Translations under genes and position numbers: made by a program
The notes under the pieces: model-generated
Databases searched by the model: none
Told to the model about the DNA's origin: nothing
What the model saw: only the letters and a program-made list of their open reading frames with translations
Shown: positions 1-8,592 of the stretch, piece after piece
Layout: the number at the start of each line of letters is the position of its first letter
Position numbering within the stretch: the first letter of the stretch is position 1
Source: Roseomonas sp.
GTDB lineage: Bacteria > Pseudomonadota > Alphaproteobacteria > Acetobacterales > Acetobacteraceae
Direction: 5' to 3'
DNA length: 64,000 nucleotides
Assembly: GCA_020249145.1 (NCBI GenBank)
Contig: JADCGF010000017.1
Coordinates: forward strand, 124,001-188,000

Positions 1-34
1 TTACCCGCCGCGCCAGATTCAAGGAGATTTCGCC

Positions 35-1435
35 ATGGCCGCCCAAGACTACGTGATCAAAGACCTTTCCCTCGCCGCCTGGGGGCGGAAGGAGATTTCC
101 ATGGCCGAGGATGAAATGCCCGGCCTGATGGCGGTGCGCGCCGAATATGGCGCCTCCCAGCCGCTCAAGGGTGCGCGCATCGCGGGCTGCCTGCACATGA
201 CCATCCAAACCGCAGTGCTGATTGAAACCCTGAAGCACCTGGGCGCCGATGTGCGCTGGTCCTCCTGCAATATCTTCTCAACCCAGGACCATGCGGCGGC
301 GGCGATTGCCGCAACCGGCACGCCGGTTTTCGCCGTGAAGGGCGAAACCCTGCCGGAATACTGGGAATATGTGCAGCGCACGCTGGAATGGGCCGATGGC
401 GGGGAGCCTAACGTGCTGCTGGATGATGGCGGCGACATGACGCTGCTGGTCCATTACGGGCTGCGCGCCGAACAGGGCGATACCGCGTTCCTGGACAAGG
501 CGACGAATGAGGAAGAAGAAGTCTTCTTCGCCCTCATCAAGAAATGCCTGCAGACCAAGCCCGGCTGGTTCGCCAAGCTTGCTGCCGCCATCAAGGGCGT
601 TTCGGAAGAAACCACCACGGGCGTGCATCGGCTTTATGTGATGGCCAAGGAAGGGCGCCTGCTTTTCCCGGCGATCAATGTGAATGACAGCGTGACCAAG
701 TCGAAATTCGACAATCTCTATGGTTGCCGCGAATCACTGGTGGATGCGATCCGTCGCGGCACCGACGTGATGATGGCCGGCAAGGTCGCCATGGTTTGCG
801 GCTTTGGTGATGTGGGCAAGGGTTCTGCCGCCTCTCTTCGCAATGCCGGTTGCCGCGTGATGGTGAGCGAAGTGGACCCCATCTGCGCCCTGCAAGCCGC
901 CATGGAAGGCTACCAGGTTGTCACCATGGAACAGGCCGCGCCGATGGCCGATATTTTTGTGACCGCGACAGGCAATGTGGATGTGATCACGGTTGATCAC
1001 ATGCGCGCCATGAAGCACCGCGCCATTGTATGCAATATCGGGCATTTCGATTCCGAAATTCAGGTGGCTGGGCTGCGCAACATGAAGTGGGATAATGTGA
1101 AGCCGCAGGTCGATGAAATCGAATTCCCCGACCAAAAGCGCATCATTCTTCTGTCTGAAGGCCGGCTGGTGAATCTGGGCAATGCCACGGGCCATCCTTC
1201 CTTCGTGATGTCGGCTTCCTTCACTAATCAAACGCTGGCCCAAATCGAACTCTGGACCAATACCGCCAAGTATGAGCGCAAGGTCTATACCCTGCCGAAG
1301 CATTTGGATGAGAAGGTGGCGGCGCTGCATTTGGCGAAGGTTGGTGCGACGCTGACGCAACTCACCGCACAACAGGCCGGCTATATCGGCGTGGATGCGC
1401 AAGGCCCCTTCAAGGCTGAACAATACCGCTACTAA
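35..1435 (+). CDS. ahcY: adenosylhomocysteinase (S-adenosyl-L-homocysteine hydrolase)
   Basis: This cytosolic NAD-dependent enzyme splits S-adenosylhomocysteine into adenosine and homocysteine, relieving product inhibition of methyltransferases and feeding the methionine cycle. The 466-residue length is usual for bacterial AhcY. Visible family features are the N-terminal AWGRKEI segment, [16 protein letters not shown], the NAD-binding glycine motif [10 protein letters not shown], the segment [11 protein letters not shown], and a C-terminus ending in EQYRY, which is diagnostic. The ATG at 35 is preceded by a good AGGAG site at 22-26. The gene stands alone; a GC-rich hairpin follows it. Any upstream regulatory RNA would lie outside the window. 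The assignment is secure. Confidence 0.97.
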   Translation: MAAQDYVIKDLSLAAWGRKEISMAEDEMPGLMAVRAEYGASQPLKGARIAGCLHMTIQTAVLIETLKHLGADVRWSSCNIFSTQDHAAAAIAATGTPVFAVKGETLPEYWEYVQRTLEWADGGEPNVLLDDGGDMTLLVHYGLRAEQGDTAFLDKATNEEEEVFFALIKKCLQTKPGWFAKLAAAIKGVSEETTTGVHRLYVMAKEGRLLFPAINVNDSVTKSKFDNLYGCRESLVDAIRRGTDVMMAGKVAMVCGFGDVGKGSAASLRNAGCRVMVSEVDPICALQAAMEGYQVVTMEQAAPMADIFVTATGNVDVITVDHMRAMKHRAIVCNIGHFDSEIQVAGLRNMKWDNVKPQVDEIEFPDQKRIILLSEGRLVNLGNATGHPSFVMSASFTNQTLAQIELWTNTAKYERKVYTLPKHLDEKVAALHLAKVGATLTQLTAQQAGYIGVDAQGPFKAEQYRY

Positions 1436-1443
1436 AAATCAAG

Positions 1444-1478
1444 CCGCCGGGGTCTGGACATGGGCCATGCCCCGGCGG
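1444..1478 (+). terminator. hairpin after ahcY
   Basis: A 9-base perfect stem (CCGCCGGGG at 1444-1452 with CCCCGGCGG at 1470-1478) lies nine bases after the ahcY stop codon. The loop is long (17 bases) and no T-tract follows directly, so it may be a transcript-end-stabilising hairpin rather than a classic intrinsic terminator. Confidence 0.5.
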
Positions 1479-1499
1479 AACCATGCATACGCTATTTTG

Positions 1500-1603
1500 G
1501 GTCGCATTTTCCGAGTCGCCAAGTGTGCCACTTGGCTTGAAAATGCTCCATTCGCGGTCGCATTTTCCGAGTCGCCAAGTGTGCCACTTGGCTTGAAAAT
1601 GCT
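1500..1603. repeat. two tandem 48-bp palindromic repeats (REP-like)
   Basis: Two identical 48-base copies (1500-1547 and 1556-1603) are separated by 8 bases. Each contains a nested inverted repeat: an outer pair GCATTTTC / GAAAATGC and an inner pair GCCAAGTG / CACTTGGC around a TGC loop. They fill the ahcY-uppP gap and read as non-coding. They resemble repetitive extragenic palindromes, but only a genome-wide search would show whether they are repeated elsewhere. Confidence 0.8.
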
Positions 1604-1650
1604 TCACCGCGAATCGGGCACCCCGCCCGCGCCCCGCATGGATCACGCGC

Positions 1651-2454
1651 ATGGACCTGAGCGCCCTTTTCTCCGCCCTGCTGATGGGCATCGTCGAAGG
1701 CTTCACTGAATTTCTGCCCATTTCTTCAACCGGGCATTTGATCCTGCTTGGCGAATTGATCGGCTTTGAAGGCCCGCCCGGCAAGGTTTTTGAAATCTCC
1801 ATTCAACTTGGCGCGATCCTCGCGGTTTGCTGGATTTATCGCGGCCTGATCCTGGACCTATTGCGCGGCATGTGGCGGCCCGGGCGGGAACGCTATTACG
1901 TCATCAACCTCATGCTCGCCTTTCTGCCAGCGGCGATCATCGGCGTCCTGTTCCACAAGACCATCACAACGCTGCTGTTCAATCCTTGGGTTGTCTCCGT
2001 GGCACTCATTGTTGGCGGCATCGCGATCATCGCCATCGAAAAACTGCGGCCCGCACCCAGCATCCATAGCGTGCCGGAAATTGGCCCCCTCGCCGCCGTG
2101 CTGGTCGGGCTTGGTCAGGCGCTGGCCATGATCCCCGGCACATCACGTTCCGGTGCCACCATCATCACCGCGCTACTGATTGGCGTGGAACGGCGCACGG
2201 CAGCGGAATTTTCCTTCATGCTCGCCATCCCAACCATGTTCGCTGCCAGCTTCTACAGCCTGTGGAAGGTGCGCGGTGAGATTGACCCAAGCGCCTTCGG
2301 CCAAATCGCGGTCGGTTTCATCGCTGCCTTCATCGTTGCCTTCATCACCGTGCGCGCGGTGCTGGCGCTGATCGGGCGAATCGGCTTCACGCCCTTTGGC
2401 TATTACCGCATTGCGCTTGGCACGCTCATGCTCATCCTGCTCACCATCCGATGA
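1651..2454 (+). CDS. uppP: undecaprenyl-diphosphatase (UppP/BacA)
   Basis: An integral inner-membrane phosphatase that dephosphorylates undecaprenyl diphosphate to recycle the lipid carrier for peptidoglycan and surface polysaccharides; overexpression classically gives bacitracin resistance. The 267-residue protein has the two family signatures: the glutamate-rich motif EGFTEFLPISSTGHL near residues 16-30 and PGTSRSG near residues 162-168. Several hydrophobic segments follow, ending in LGTLMLILLTIR. The ATG at 1651 is chosen because the protein begins exactly where family members begin; an ATG at 1638 is out of frame. The stop overlaps the next start in an ATGA, so translation is probably coupled to the cyclotransferase-like gene. 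Confidence 0.95.
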   Translation: MDLSALFSALLMGIVEGFTEFLPISSTGHLILLGELIGFEGPPGKVFEISIQLGAILAVCWIYRGLILDLLRGMWRPGRERYYVINLMLAFLPAAIIGVLFHKTITTLLFNPWVVSVALIVGGIAIIAIEKLRPAPSIHSVPEIGPLAAVLVGLGQALAMIPGTSRSGATIITALLIGVERRTAAEFSFMLAIPTMFAASFYSLWKVRGEIDPSAFGQIAVGFIAAFIVAFITVRAVLALIGRIGFTPFGYYRIALGTLMLILLTIR

Positions 2455-3353
2455 TCCACCCAATGGCCCCGCGCTACAGCTTCGCCTATGGCTCAAACAC
2501 CGATGCCCTGGATTGGCGCGCTTGGTGCGCGCGCACCGGCCATGATCCGGCGTCACTCAAGCCCATCGGCACTGGCATCCTACCCGATGCGCGGCTCGCC
2601 TTTGATTTCTTCGGCAAGGGTCGCGGCGGCGGCGTGCTGAATTTCCAGCCGCGCCTTGGTGGCTATGTTGAAGGCGTAGTCTTGGAAGTCTCCGAAGCCG
2701 GCTGGCGGGCGCTGGATCAGAAAGAAGGCGTGCCCAACGCCTATCAGCGCCGCGCGCGCCACATCATCCTGCCGGATGGCCAGGCGCTTGAAGCCATTGC
2801 CTACCAGGTCATCCCTGAACGCCAGCAGGGTCACATCGCGCCATCTTTGGCATACCTGAATGCCGTGCGCCGAGGCTTCGCCGCCCATGGCCTGCACCCG
2901 CACCCGCTGGAAGCCGCAGCGATGGGCGCGGAAGGCTGCCACATGCTCGCTGATGTATTCGTCTATGGCACGCTGATGCAGGGCGGCTTCTGGCACGCCC
3001 CGGCGGCAGAGGCCGGCATCGCCGCCATCACGCCAGCGCAGGCCACCGGCACGCTATTCGATCTTGGCGATTTCCCGGCCCTCACCCTGGGCGAGCCCAC
3101 GCCAATCAAGGGCGAAATCCTGACCTTTCAGGATATCGCCAAAGCCTTGCCCGTTCTGGATGAAATTGAAGATGCCGCGCCGGATGGCACCGCTTTCGGC
3201 ATGTATCGTCGCACAATTATCATGGTGACGGATCACGCAGGGCAGCACCGCCGCGCCTGGGCCTATGTGATGGCGCCGGAAACACTGACAGGCGCGCCGA
3301 TCATCGCCTCAGGCAATTGGCGCAGGCACCAGCAAAAAAAGCGGGGCGGCTGA
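2451..3353 (+). CDS. tandem gamma-glutamylcyclotransferase-like (AIG2/GGCT fold) protein
   Basis: Two GGCT-fold domains lie in one 300-residue chain. Domain 1 has the substrate-loop motif AYGSN (residues 12-16) and a candidate catalytic Glu92 in LDQKEGVPNAYQRR. Domain 2 starts with VFVYGTLM (170-177) and has Glu240 in LDEIED followed by YRR. Family members release 5-oxoproline from gamma-glutamyl amines or act in peptide and glutathione turnover; the substrate here is unknown. Most bacterial members have a single domain of about 110-170 residues, so the fusion is notable. The start overlaps the uppP stop (ATGA); Met5 (2463) is an alternative start. Confidence 0.8.
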   Translation: MIHPMAPRYSFAYGSNTDALDWRAWCARTGHDPASLKPIGTGILPDARLAFDFFGKGRGGGVLNFQPRLGGYVEGVVLEVSEAGWRALDQKEGVPNAYQRRARHIILPDGQALEAIAYQVIPERQQGHIAPSLAYLNAVRRGFAAHGLHPHPLEAAAMGAEGCHMLADVFVYGTLMQGGFWHAPAAEAGIAAITPAQATGTLFDLGDFPALTLGEPTPIKGEILTFQDIAKALPVLDEIEDAAPDGTAFGMYRRTIIMVTDHAGQHRRAWAYVMAPETLTGAPIIASGNWRRHQQKKRGG

Positions 3354-3369
3354 AACCGCCCGCGCGATC

Positions 3370-3693
3370 CTATTGTTCTTCGTCTCGGTCAGTGCCGACT
3401 TCGATATCCTCGCCGATATCCTCGGCGTCATCTTCAAGCTCTTCCGCGTCCTCTATCGCCTCATCACCTTCGATATCTTCCACTTCGATATCATCGGTCT
3501 CAGCCTCCGGCGTGCCGGGCGCTTTCTTCAGCCGCTCATCAAGCGGGTTCTGGCCGTTGCGGCGGAGCCGCGGCTGTTCCACCGGCTGTTCCGTGCCGCA
3601 TTTCGGGCAGACCGCCGGTGCGCGGGTCAGATCGTAGAATTTCCCGCCGCAAGCAACGCAAGTCCGCTTCAGGCCGAGTTCTGGCTTCGCCAT
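3370..3693 (-). CDS. FYDLN-acid family protein (TIGR02300)
   Basis: A 107-residue protein of the alphaproteobacterial FYDLN-acid family, function unknown. It has an N-terminal zinc-ribbon-like part with Cys12/Cys15 and Cys29/Cys32, the signature FYDL at 19-22 (here FYDLT rather than FYDLN), and a C-terminal half that is almost entirely Asp and Glu, ending DRDEEQ. The family is usually found divergent from aroA, as here (aroA starts 129 bases away on the other strand). The acidic tail suggests a binding or chaperone-like role, but that is inference. It is convergent with the cyclotransferase gene, 16 bases away. Confidence 0.85.
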   Translation of the reverse strand: MAKPELGLKRTCVACGGKFYDLTRAPAVCPKCGTEQPVEQPRLRRNGQNPLDERLKKAPGTPEAETDDIEVEDIEGDEAIEDAEELEDDAEDIGEDIEVGTDRDEEQ

Positions 3694-3822
3694 GCAAACG
3701 CCTCATGAAATCCGCTGGGCGCGGTTTTGCAATGGAATCGCCCCGGCTTGACCCAGAACGATCCCGTAAAAACAGGGAGGCGCGCATTGCCACGCCCTGC
3801 CCTGCCATGTCAAACCGCGCCC

Positions 3823-5169
3823 ATGTCCAGCGCCGAACCCCGCCCCTACCGCTCGCACCGCCCCTCTGCCCCGCTTGCCGGCCAGGCCAGGGTGGCGGGC
3901 GATAAATCCATCAGCCACCGCGCACTCATGTTCGGGGCTTTGGCGATCGGCACTACCGAAATCTCCGGCCTGTTGGAAGGTGAGGATGTGCTCCGCACCG
4001 CCGCCGCCATGCGCGCCCTGGGTGCCGAGGTGGAAAAGCTCAGCCCCGGCCAATGGCGCGTCTCCGGCCGCGGCGTGGGCGGGCTGACAGAGCCCGCCGA
4101 TGTGCTGGATATGGGCAATTCCGGCACGGCGGCGCGGCTGCTGCTGGGCCTGCTCTCCGGCCATCCGCTTTTCGCGGTGATGACGGGCGATGCCTCTCTC
4201 CGCCGCCGCCCCATGAAGCGCGTGACCGACCCGCTTTCGGCAACGGGCGCCCAATTCTGGACGCGTGAGGGCGGGCGCCTGCCGCTTGCCGTGCGGGGCG
4301 CGCAGGACCCGCTGCCGCTTGATTATCGCCTGCCTGTCGCTTCCGCCCAGGTGAAAAGCGCCTGCCTGCTGGCGGGGCTTTGTGCGCCCGGCATCACCCG
4401 TGTGGTGGAACCGGAACCCACGCGCGACCACACTGAAAACATGCTGCGCCATTTCGGCGCAACAGTCGCGGTGGAAGACACATCAGCAGGCCGCGTCATT
4501 CGGCTGGAGGGTCAGCCGGAATTGAAGGCAGCCCCCATCAGCGTGCCGGGCGATCCATCCTCAGCTTCCTTCCCGCTGGTGGCAGCACTGTTGGTGCCCG
4601 GGTCACGCATCAGCCTGACGCAAATCGGGCTCAACCCGCTGCGCACCGGGCTTTTCGCGACGCTCAGGGAAATGGGTGCCGCGCTCAAGATCGAAAACGC
4701 CCGGATCGAAGGCGGGGAGCCTGTCGGCGATATCATCGGGGAATACACCGCACTGAAGGCCGTGGATGTGCCGCCCGGGCGCGCCCCTTCCATGATTGAC
4801 GAATACCCCGTCCTGGCCGTGGCGGCTTGCTTCGCGCAGGGCACCACGCGCATGCGCGGCCTTGCTGAATTGCGCGTGAAGGAAAGCGACCGCTTGGCCG
4901 CCACCGCCGCGCTGCTGGAAGCCAATGGCGCCAAGGTCAGCATCGAAGGCGATGATCTGCTGGTGCATGGCACAGGCGCACCACCTGCCGGCGGCGGGCT
5001 GGTCACCACGCATATGGATCACCGAATCGCCATGTCAGCCCTGGTCATGGGGCTTGCCACGCAAAACCCTGTTTCGGTGGATGATGCAAGCTTCATTGAC
5101 ACTTCCTTCCCCGGCTTCGCCGCGCTGATAAACCGGCTGGCGGGGCAGGATGCGATCCACGCCGTATGA
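3823..5169 (+). CDS. aroA: 3-phosphoshikimate 1-carboxyvinyltransferase (EPSP synthase)
   Basis: Shikimate pathway step six: shikimate-3-phosphate plus phosphoenolpyruvate gives EPSP. The reading frame is open from 3727, but the ATG at 3823 ([10 protein letters not shown]) gives a 448-residue protein of normal length. Visible motifs are GDKSISHRA (27-35), [30 protein letters not shown] and IDEYP...RVKESDR. The RxHxE, GDKS and SAQxK motifs resemble class II (CP4-like) enzymes. However, the position matching the CP4 glyphosate-tolerance alanine is Gly101, and the class II NxTR motif reads NPLR. The stop overlaps cmk in an ATGA, so aroA-cmk and probably rpsA form one unit. Confidence 0.95.
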   Translation: MSSAEPRPYRSHRPSAPLAGQARVAGDKSISHRALMFGALAIGTTEISGLLEGEDVLRTAAAMRALGAEVEKLSPGQWRVSGRGVGGLTEPADVLDMGNSGTAARLLLGLLSGHPLFAVMTGDASLRRRPMKRVTDPLSATGAQFWTREGGRLPLAVRGAQDPLPLDYRLPVASAQVKSACLLAGLCAPGITRVVEPEPTRDHTENMLRHFGATVAVEDTSAGRVIRLEGQPELKAAPISVPGDPSSASFPLVAALLVPGSRISLTQIGLNPLRTGLFATLREMGAALKIENARIEGGEPVGDIIGEYTALKAVDVPPGRAPSMIDEYPVLAVAACFAQGTTRMRGLAELRVKESDRLAATAALLEANGAKVSIEGDDLLVHGTGAPPAGGGLVTTHMDHRIAMSALVMGLATQNPVSVDDASFIDTSFPGFAALINRLAGQDAIHAV

Positions 5170-5810
5170 AGTTGCCCGCCGGCACTGTCATCGCAGTCGA
5201 TGGCCCTGCGGCGGCGGGCAAGGGCACACTCGCCCGTCGCCTGGCGGCTGAGCTTGGCCTGCCTTACTTGGATACTGGCCTGCTTTATCGCGCCGTTGGC
5301 CGGCGCGTGCTGGATCGCGGGGTTGACCCGCAGGATGCCCGCGTGGCCGAAGCCGAGGCCCGTGCCCTGACCCCGGAAGACCTTGCGCGCGACGATTTGC
5401 GCGGCTCGCTCGCGGATATGGCGGCCAGCAAGGTCGCCGCCATCCCCGCCGTGCGCGCTGCCTTGCTGGATTTCCAGCGCCGCTTCGGCGCGGCGCAAGG
5501 GGCCGTGCTGGATGGGCGGGATATCGGGACGGTGGTCTTCCCCGATGCGCAGGTGAAGCTATTCATCACCGCGAGTGTGGCGGAACGCGCCCGCCGGCGC
5601 TTCCTGGAACTCGCCGCGCGCGGTGTCGCCGCAGACCCCGCCCAGGTGGAAGCCGAAATCCGCGACCGGGACGCGCAGGACGCCAATCGCCCCGTGGCCC
5701 CCACCCGGCGCGCCCCTGATGCTCTTGAAATAGACACAACCGCGCTGAATGCTGAGGAAACCTTCCACGCGGCGCTTGCTTTTATCAGGAGAAAACTCGC
5801 TTCCGCTTGA
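5166..5810 (+). CDS. cmk: cytidylate kinase
   Basis: Phosphorylates CMP and dCMP with ATP in pyrimidine nucleotide salvage and synthesis. The 214-residue protein has the P-loop [10 protein letters not shown] (about residues 11-20), the [11 protein letters not shown] segment that binds the pyrimidine, the [14 protein letters not shown] motif, and the lid-region arginines ARRRF plus the [11 protein letters not shown] segment typical of bacterial Cmk. The ATG overlaps the aroA stop codon (ATGA). The order aroA-cmk-rpsA is strongly conserved in proteobacteria and supports the call. Confidence 0.95.
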   Translation: MKLPAGTVIAVDGPAAAGKGTLARRLAAELGLPYLDTGLLYRAVGRRVLDRGVDPQDARVAEAEARALTPEDLARDDLRGSLADMAASKVAAIPAVRAALLDFQRRFGAAQGAVLDGRDIGTVVFPDAQVKLFITASVAERARRRFLELAARGVAADPAQVEAEIRDRDAQDANRPVAPTRRAPDALEIDTTALNAEETFHAALAFIRRKLASA

Positions 5811-6026
5811 CGCACCAAGCTGTCAGCGCCTAAAGACCTTTCAACCGCGCCGGGAAAACCTTGCGTGGGGCTCTTTGTTGGGCCGGCAAAGGGCGGACCG
5901 TTATCCCGCCCGCCACATCTGGGCCTGCCAGCGCCAAGCGCCGGGGCCAAGCCGTGCTTCCCCTGCGGGTGGAAGGGCGCAGACCCAAATGGCCGCCTTG
6001 CGGCCCATACAGGACACATAGATTTC
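5811..6026 (+). promoter_or_regulatory. rpsA leader with two stem-loops
   Basis: A 216-base untranslated region separates cmk from rpsA. It contains a hairpin GGGCGG (5891-5896) / CCGCCC (5906-5911) and a very tight hairpin GGCCGC (5991-5996) / GCGGCC (6000-6005) just before the AGGACA ribosome-binding region at 6011-6016. Leader structures are known to mediate S1 autoregulation in gammaproteobacteria; whether this one does so is inference. Confidence 0.4.
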
Positions 6027-7742
6027 ATGGCTACTGCCACCAGCCTCGCCAATGCTGGCGTGGAGGATTTTGCCGCACTTCTCGATGCCACGCTTGGCCC
6101 GGATACGGGTTTTGCCGGCTCGGTCGTGACCGGCCGCGTTATTCGCGTGGACGGCGATTTCGCCGTTGTTGATGTCGGGCTCAAAAGCGAAGGCCGCGTC
6201 CCGCTCAAGGAATTCGCCGCACCGGGCCAGAAGCCCGAAGTCAAGGCCGGCGACGTTATCGAGCTTTTCGTTGAACGCTATGAAGACCGCGATGGCTCCA
6301 TTGTGCTGTCACGCGAAAAGGCGCGGCGCGAAGAAGCCTGGACCACGCTTGAAAAGGCGCATCAGGCGGGCGTGCGCGTCAATGGCGTGATCTTTGGCCG
6401 TGTGAAGGGTGGCTTCACCGTTGATCTCGGTGGCGCTGTGGCCTTCCTGCCCGGCTCGCAGGTGGATATCCGCCCGGTGCGCGATGTCATGCCGTTGATG
6501 GGCCAGGCCCAGCCCTTCCAGATCCTTAAAATGGATCGCGCGCGGGGCAATATCGTTGTCTCCCGCCGCGCCGTTCTGGAAGAAACCCGCGCCGAACAGC
6601 GCAGCGAACTGATCCAGGGCCTCAAGGAAGGCATGATCCTGGATGGGGTCGTGAAGAACATCACCGATTACGGCGCCTTCGTGGACCTTGGCGGCGTGGA
6701 TGGCCTGCTGCATGTCACCGACATCGCCTGGCGGCGCATCAATCATCCTTCCGAAGCACTCACCATTGGCATGCCTGTCAAGGTGCAGGTGATCCGCTTC
6801 AACCAGGATACGCAGCGGATCAGCCTTGGCATGAAGCAGCTGATGTCCGATCCGTGGGATGGCGTGGCGCTGAAGTATCCGGTCGGTGCGAAGTTCTCTG
6901 GCCGTGTCACCAACATCACCGATTACGGCGCCTTCGTGGAACTGGAAGCCGGTGTTGAAGGTCTTGTCCATGTCTCTGAAATGTCCTGGACCAAGAAGAA
7001 CGCGCATCCGGGCAAGATCGTCTCCACCTCAGAACAGGTGGATGTGATCATCTTGGATGTGGATGAACCGAAGCGCCGCATTTCCTTGGGCCTGAAGCAG
7101 GCGCAGGGCAATCCGTGGGAGCTGTTCGTGGAAGCGCATCCGGTGGGCTCCACCATCGAAGGTGAAATTCGCAACATCACCGAATTCGGCCTGTTCATCG
7201 GCGTTGGCGCGGAAATTGATGGCATGGTGCACATGTCCGACATTTCCTGGGAAGAAGCCGGCGAAGCGGCGATGCAGCATTACAGCAAGGGCCAGATGGT
7301 CAAGGCGAAGGTGCTGGATGTGGATGTGGAAAAGGAACGCATCTCGCTTGGCATCAAGCAGCTTCAGGCCGATCCCGCCGCTGAAGTGCTGGACCGCGTG
7401 CGTAAGGGTGATGTTGTCACCTGCATCGTCACCAAGGTTGAGCAGAACGGCATTGAAGTGAAGGTGGATGAAGTGCTGACCGGCTTCATCCGTCGCGCTG
7501 AATTGGCCCGTGACCGTGGCGACCAGCGCCCCGACAAATTCGCCATTGGCGAAAAGGTGGATGCGAAGGTCACCGCGGTGGATCGTGCGGCGCGTCGCCT
7601 CACGCTCACCATCAAGGGCAAGGAAGTGGAAGAAGAACGCGAAGCCATGCGCGAATATGGCTCCGCCGATTCCGGCGCCTCGCTCGGCGATATTCTGGGC
7701 GCGGCGATCCGTCGCCGCCGGGAAATGACCGGGGAAGAATAA
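6027..7742 (+). CDS. rpsA: 30S ribosomal protein S1
   Basis: The largest small-subunit protein; it binds mRNA leaders and helps initiation on structured messages. The frame is open from 5865, but the ATG at 6027 (MATATSLANAG) preceded by AGGACA gives 571 residues, the usual alphaproteobacterial length. Repeated OB-fold S1 domains are obvious from the recurrent VTNITDYGAFVELE, VKNITDYGAFVDLG and IRNITEFGLFIGVG segments, each followed by VDGLLHVTD- or VEGLVHVSEMSW-type strands. The last domain ends before a short charged tail (RRRREMTGEE). A strong intrinsic terminator follows 28 bases after the stop. Confidence 0.97.
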   Translation: MATATSLANAGVEDFAALLDATLGPDTGFAGSVVTGRVIRVDGDFAVVDVGLKSEGRVPLKEFAAPGQKPEVKAGDVIELFVERYEDRDGSIVLSREKARREEAWTTLEKAHQAGVRVNGVIFGRVKGGFTVDLGGAVAFLPGSQVDIRPVRDVMPLMGQAQPFQILKMDRARGNIVVSRRAVLEETRAEQRSELIQGLKEGMILDGVVKNITDYGAFVDLGGVDGLLHVTDIAWRRINHPSEALTIGMPVKVQVIRFNQDTQRISLGMKQLMSDPWDGVALKYPVGAKFSGRVTNITDYGAFVELEAGVEGLVHVSEMSWTKKNAHPGKIVSTSEQVDVIILDVDEPKRRISLGLKQAQGNPWELFVEAHPVGSTIEGEIRNITEFGLFIGVGAEIDGMVHMSDISWEEAGEAAMQHYSKGQMVKAKVLDVDVEKERISLGIKQLQADPAAEVLDRVRKGDVVTCIVTKVEQNGIEVKVDEVLTGFIRRAELARDRGDQRPDKFAIGEKVDAKVTAVDRAARRLTLTIKGKEVEEEREAMREYGSADSGASLGDILGAAIRRRREMTGEE

Positions 7743-7770
7743 TTCCTGGGTCACTTTTGGAAGCCTACCG

Positions 7771-7804
7771 ACCCCGGGGTGGTAACGCCCCGGGGTTTTT
7801 CTTT
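7771..7804 (+). terminator. intrinsic terminator after rpsA
   Basis: A perfect 9-base stem, ACCCCGGGG (7771-7779) with CCCCGGGGT (7788-7796), has an 8-base loop and is followed by a T-rich run at 7796-7804. It cleanly separates the rpsA transcript from the toxin-antitoxin operon. Confidence 0.9.
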
Positions 7805-7839
7805 GGCGGCGCTTGATAGCCATCCGCAGGCTTGAAAAA

Positions 7840-7867
7840 TGCTATCACTTGTCCAATTCTGATAGCA
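7840..7867. promoter_or_regulatory. operator of the fitAB-like operon
   Basis: A perfect inverted repeat, TGCTATCA (7840-7847) and TGATAGCA (7860-7867) separated by 12 bases, lies 28 bases before the antitoxin ATG. A further near half-site, TGATAGCC, is at 7814-7821. From memory, this half-site and spacing match the operator reported for gonococcal FitAB. RHH antitoxins bind such repeats to repress their own operon. A TTGAAA at 7832-7837 could be a -35 element overlapped by the operator; no clear -10 can be assigned. Confidence 0.8.
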
Positions 7868-7895
7868 TCGCTGTCGTTTTTGGGGAGGTGCCATC

Positions 7896-8162
7896 ATGGC
7901 CGCTGTCACCATTCGCAACCTCTCGGCGGAAACGCACCGCGCGCTCAAGCTGCGCGCCGCCCAGCACAATCGCAGCACGGAAGCCGAAATGCGCGCCATC
8001 CTTGAGGCAGCGGTGCGCCCCGAGGGCCGGCTCCGCCTCGGCACCGCCTTGTCGGCTGCCAGCCGAGAGATGGGTCTCACCAATGCCGATATCGAAGCCC
8101 TTGAGCAAACCCTTGAACAGGTCCGTGACCGAAGCCCCGCCGAGCCCATGACCTTCGAATGA
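7896..8162 (+). CDS. FitA/VapB-like ribbon-helix-helix antitoxin
   Basis: An 88-residue DNA-binding antitoxin. The N-terminal part, AAVTIRNLSAETHRALKLRAAQHNRSTEAEMRAIL, is a classic Arc/MetJ ribbon-helix-helix of the FitA type: a beta strand TIRNL, then two helices. The C-terminal tail (EQTLEQVRDRSPAEPMTF) would wrap the toxin and block its active site. The ATG at 7896 has a GGGGAGG site at 7882-7888. It lies 13 bases upstream of the PIN toxin, in the normal antitoxin-first order. It is autoregulated with the toxin through the palindrome at 7840-7867 (family knowledge plus the visible site). Confidence 0.9.
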   Translation: MAAVTIRNLSAETHRALKLRAAQHNRSTEAEMRAILEAAVRPEGRLRLGTALSAASREMGLTNADIEALEQTLEQVRDRSPAEPMTFE

Positions 8163-8175
8163 CGGGACGCCGCGG

Positions 8176-8592
8176 ATGATCTTGCTGGACACCAATGTCA
8201 TCTCTGAGGCGATAAAGCCTGACTCCCACCCAACGGTCCGCGCCTGGCTTGATGCGCAAGCTGCCGAGACCTTGTTCCTGCCCAGTATCACGATCGCCGA
8301 ACTCCTCTTCGGCATCGGCGCCCTGCCGGATGGCAGGCGAAAATCCATATTGGCCGCGCGGATTGATGACCTGCTGGGAGCCTTCGCCGGCCGCATCCTG
8401 CCCTTTGATACCTCGGCAGCGCGGCGCTATGCCGATCTCGCCGTAAAGGCGCGTGCCGCTGGAAAGGGCTTCCCAACGCCCGATGGCTACATCGCCGCGA
8501 TCGCTGCTGCACATGATTTCGCCCTGGCATCGCGCGATACAAGCGCGTTCAAGGCCGCAGGGCTGACGGTGATTGACCCTTGGGAAGCGTAA
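8176..8592 (+). CDS. FitB/VapC-like PIN-domain ribonuclease toxin
   Basis: A type II toxin of 138 residues, a PIN-domain metal-dependent RNase. The four acidic residues of the active site are visible: Asp5 in LLDTNVISE, Glu42 in ITIAELLFG, Asp103 in TPDGYIAAIA and Asp121 in SRDTSAF. This spacing is almost the same as in gonococcal FitB. VapC-family toxins usually cut initiator tRNA or rRNA; the target here is unknown. It sits 13 bases after the antitoxin gene. A 133-base gap follows before sppA with no recognisable terminator. All catalytic residues are intact, so the toxin is probably functional. Confidence 0.92.
   Translation: MILLDTNVISEAIKPDSHPTVRAWLDAQAAETLFLPSITIAELLFGIGALPDGRRKSILAARIDDLLGAFAGRILPFDTSAARRYADLAVKARAAGKGFPTPDGYIAAIAAAHDFALASRDTSAFKAAGLTVIDPWEA

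Noticed and set aside
1500..1603. CRISPR-like repeat-spacer pair
   Set aside because: Only two units, an 8-base spacer and internal palindromes; no cas genes. Described as REP-like instead.
5285..6244. 319-codon minus-strand frame over cmk and the rpsA leader
   Set aside because: Ser/Ala/Arg-rich shadow without a ribosome-binding site.
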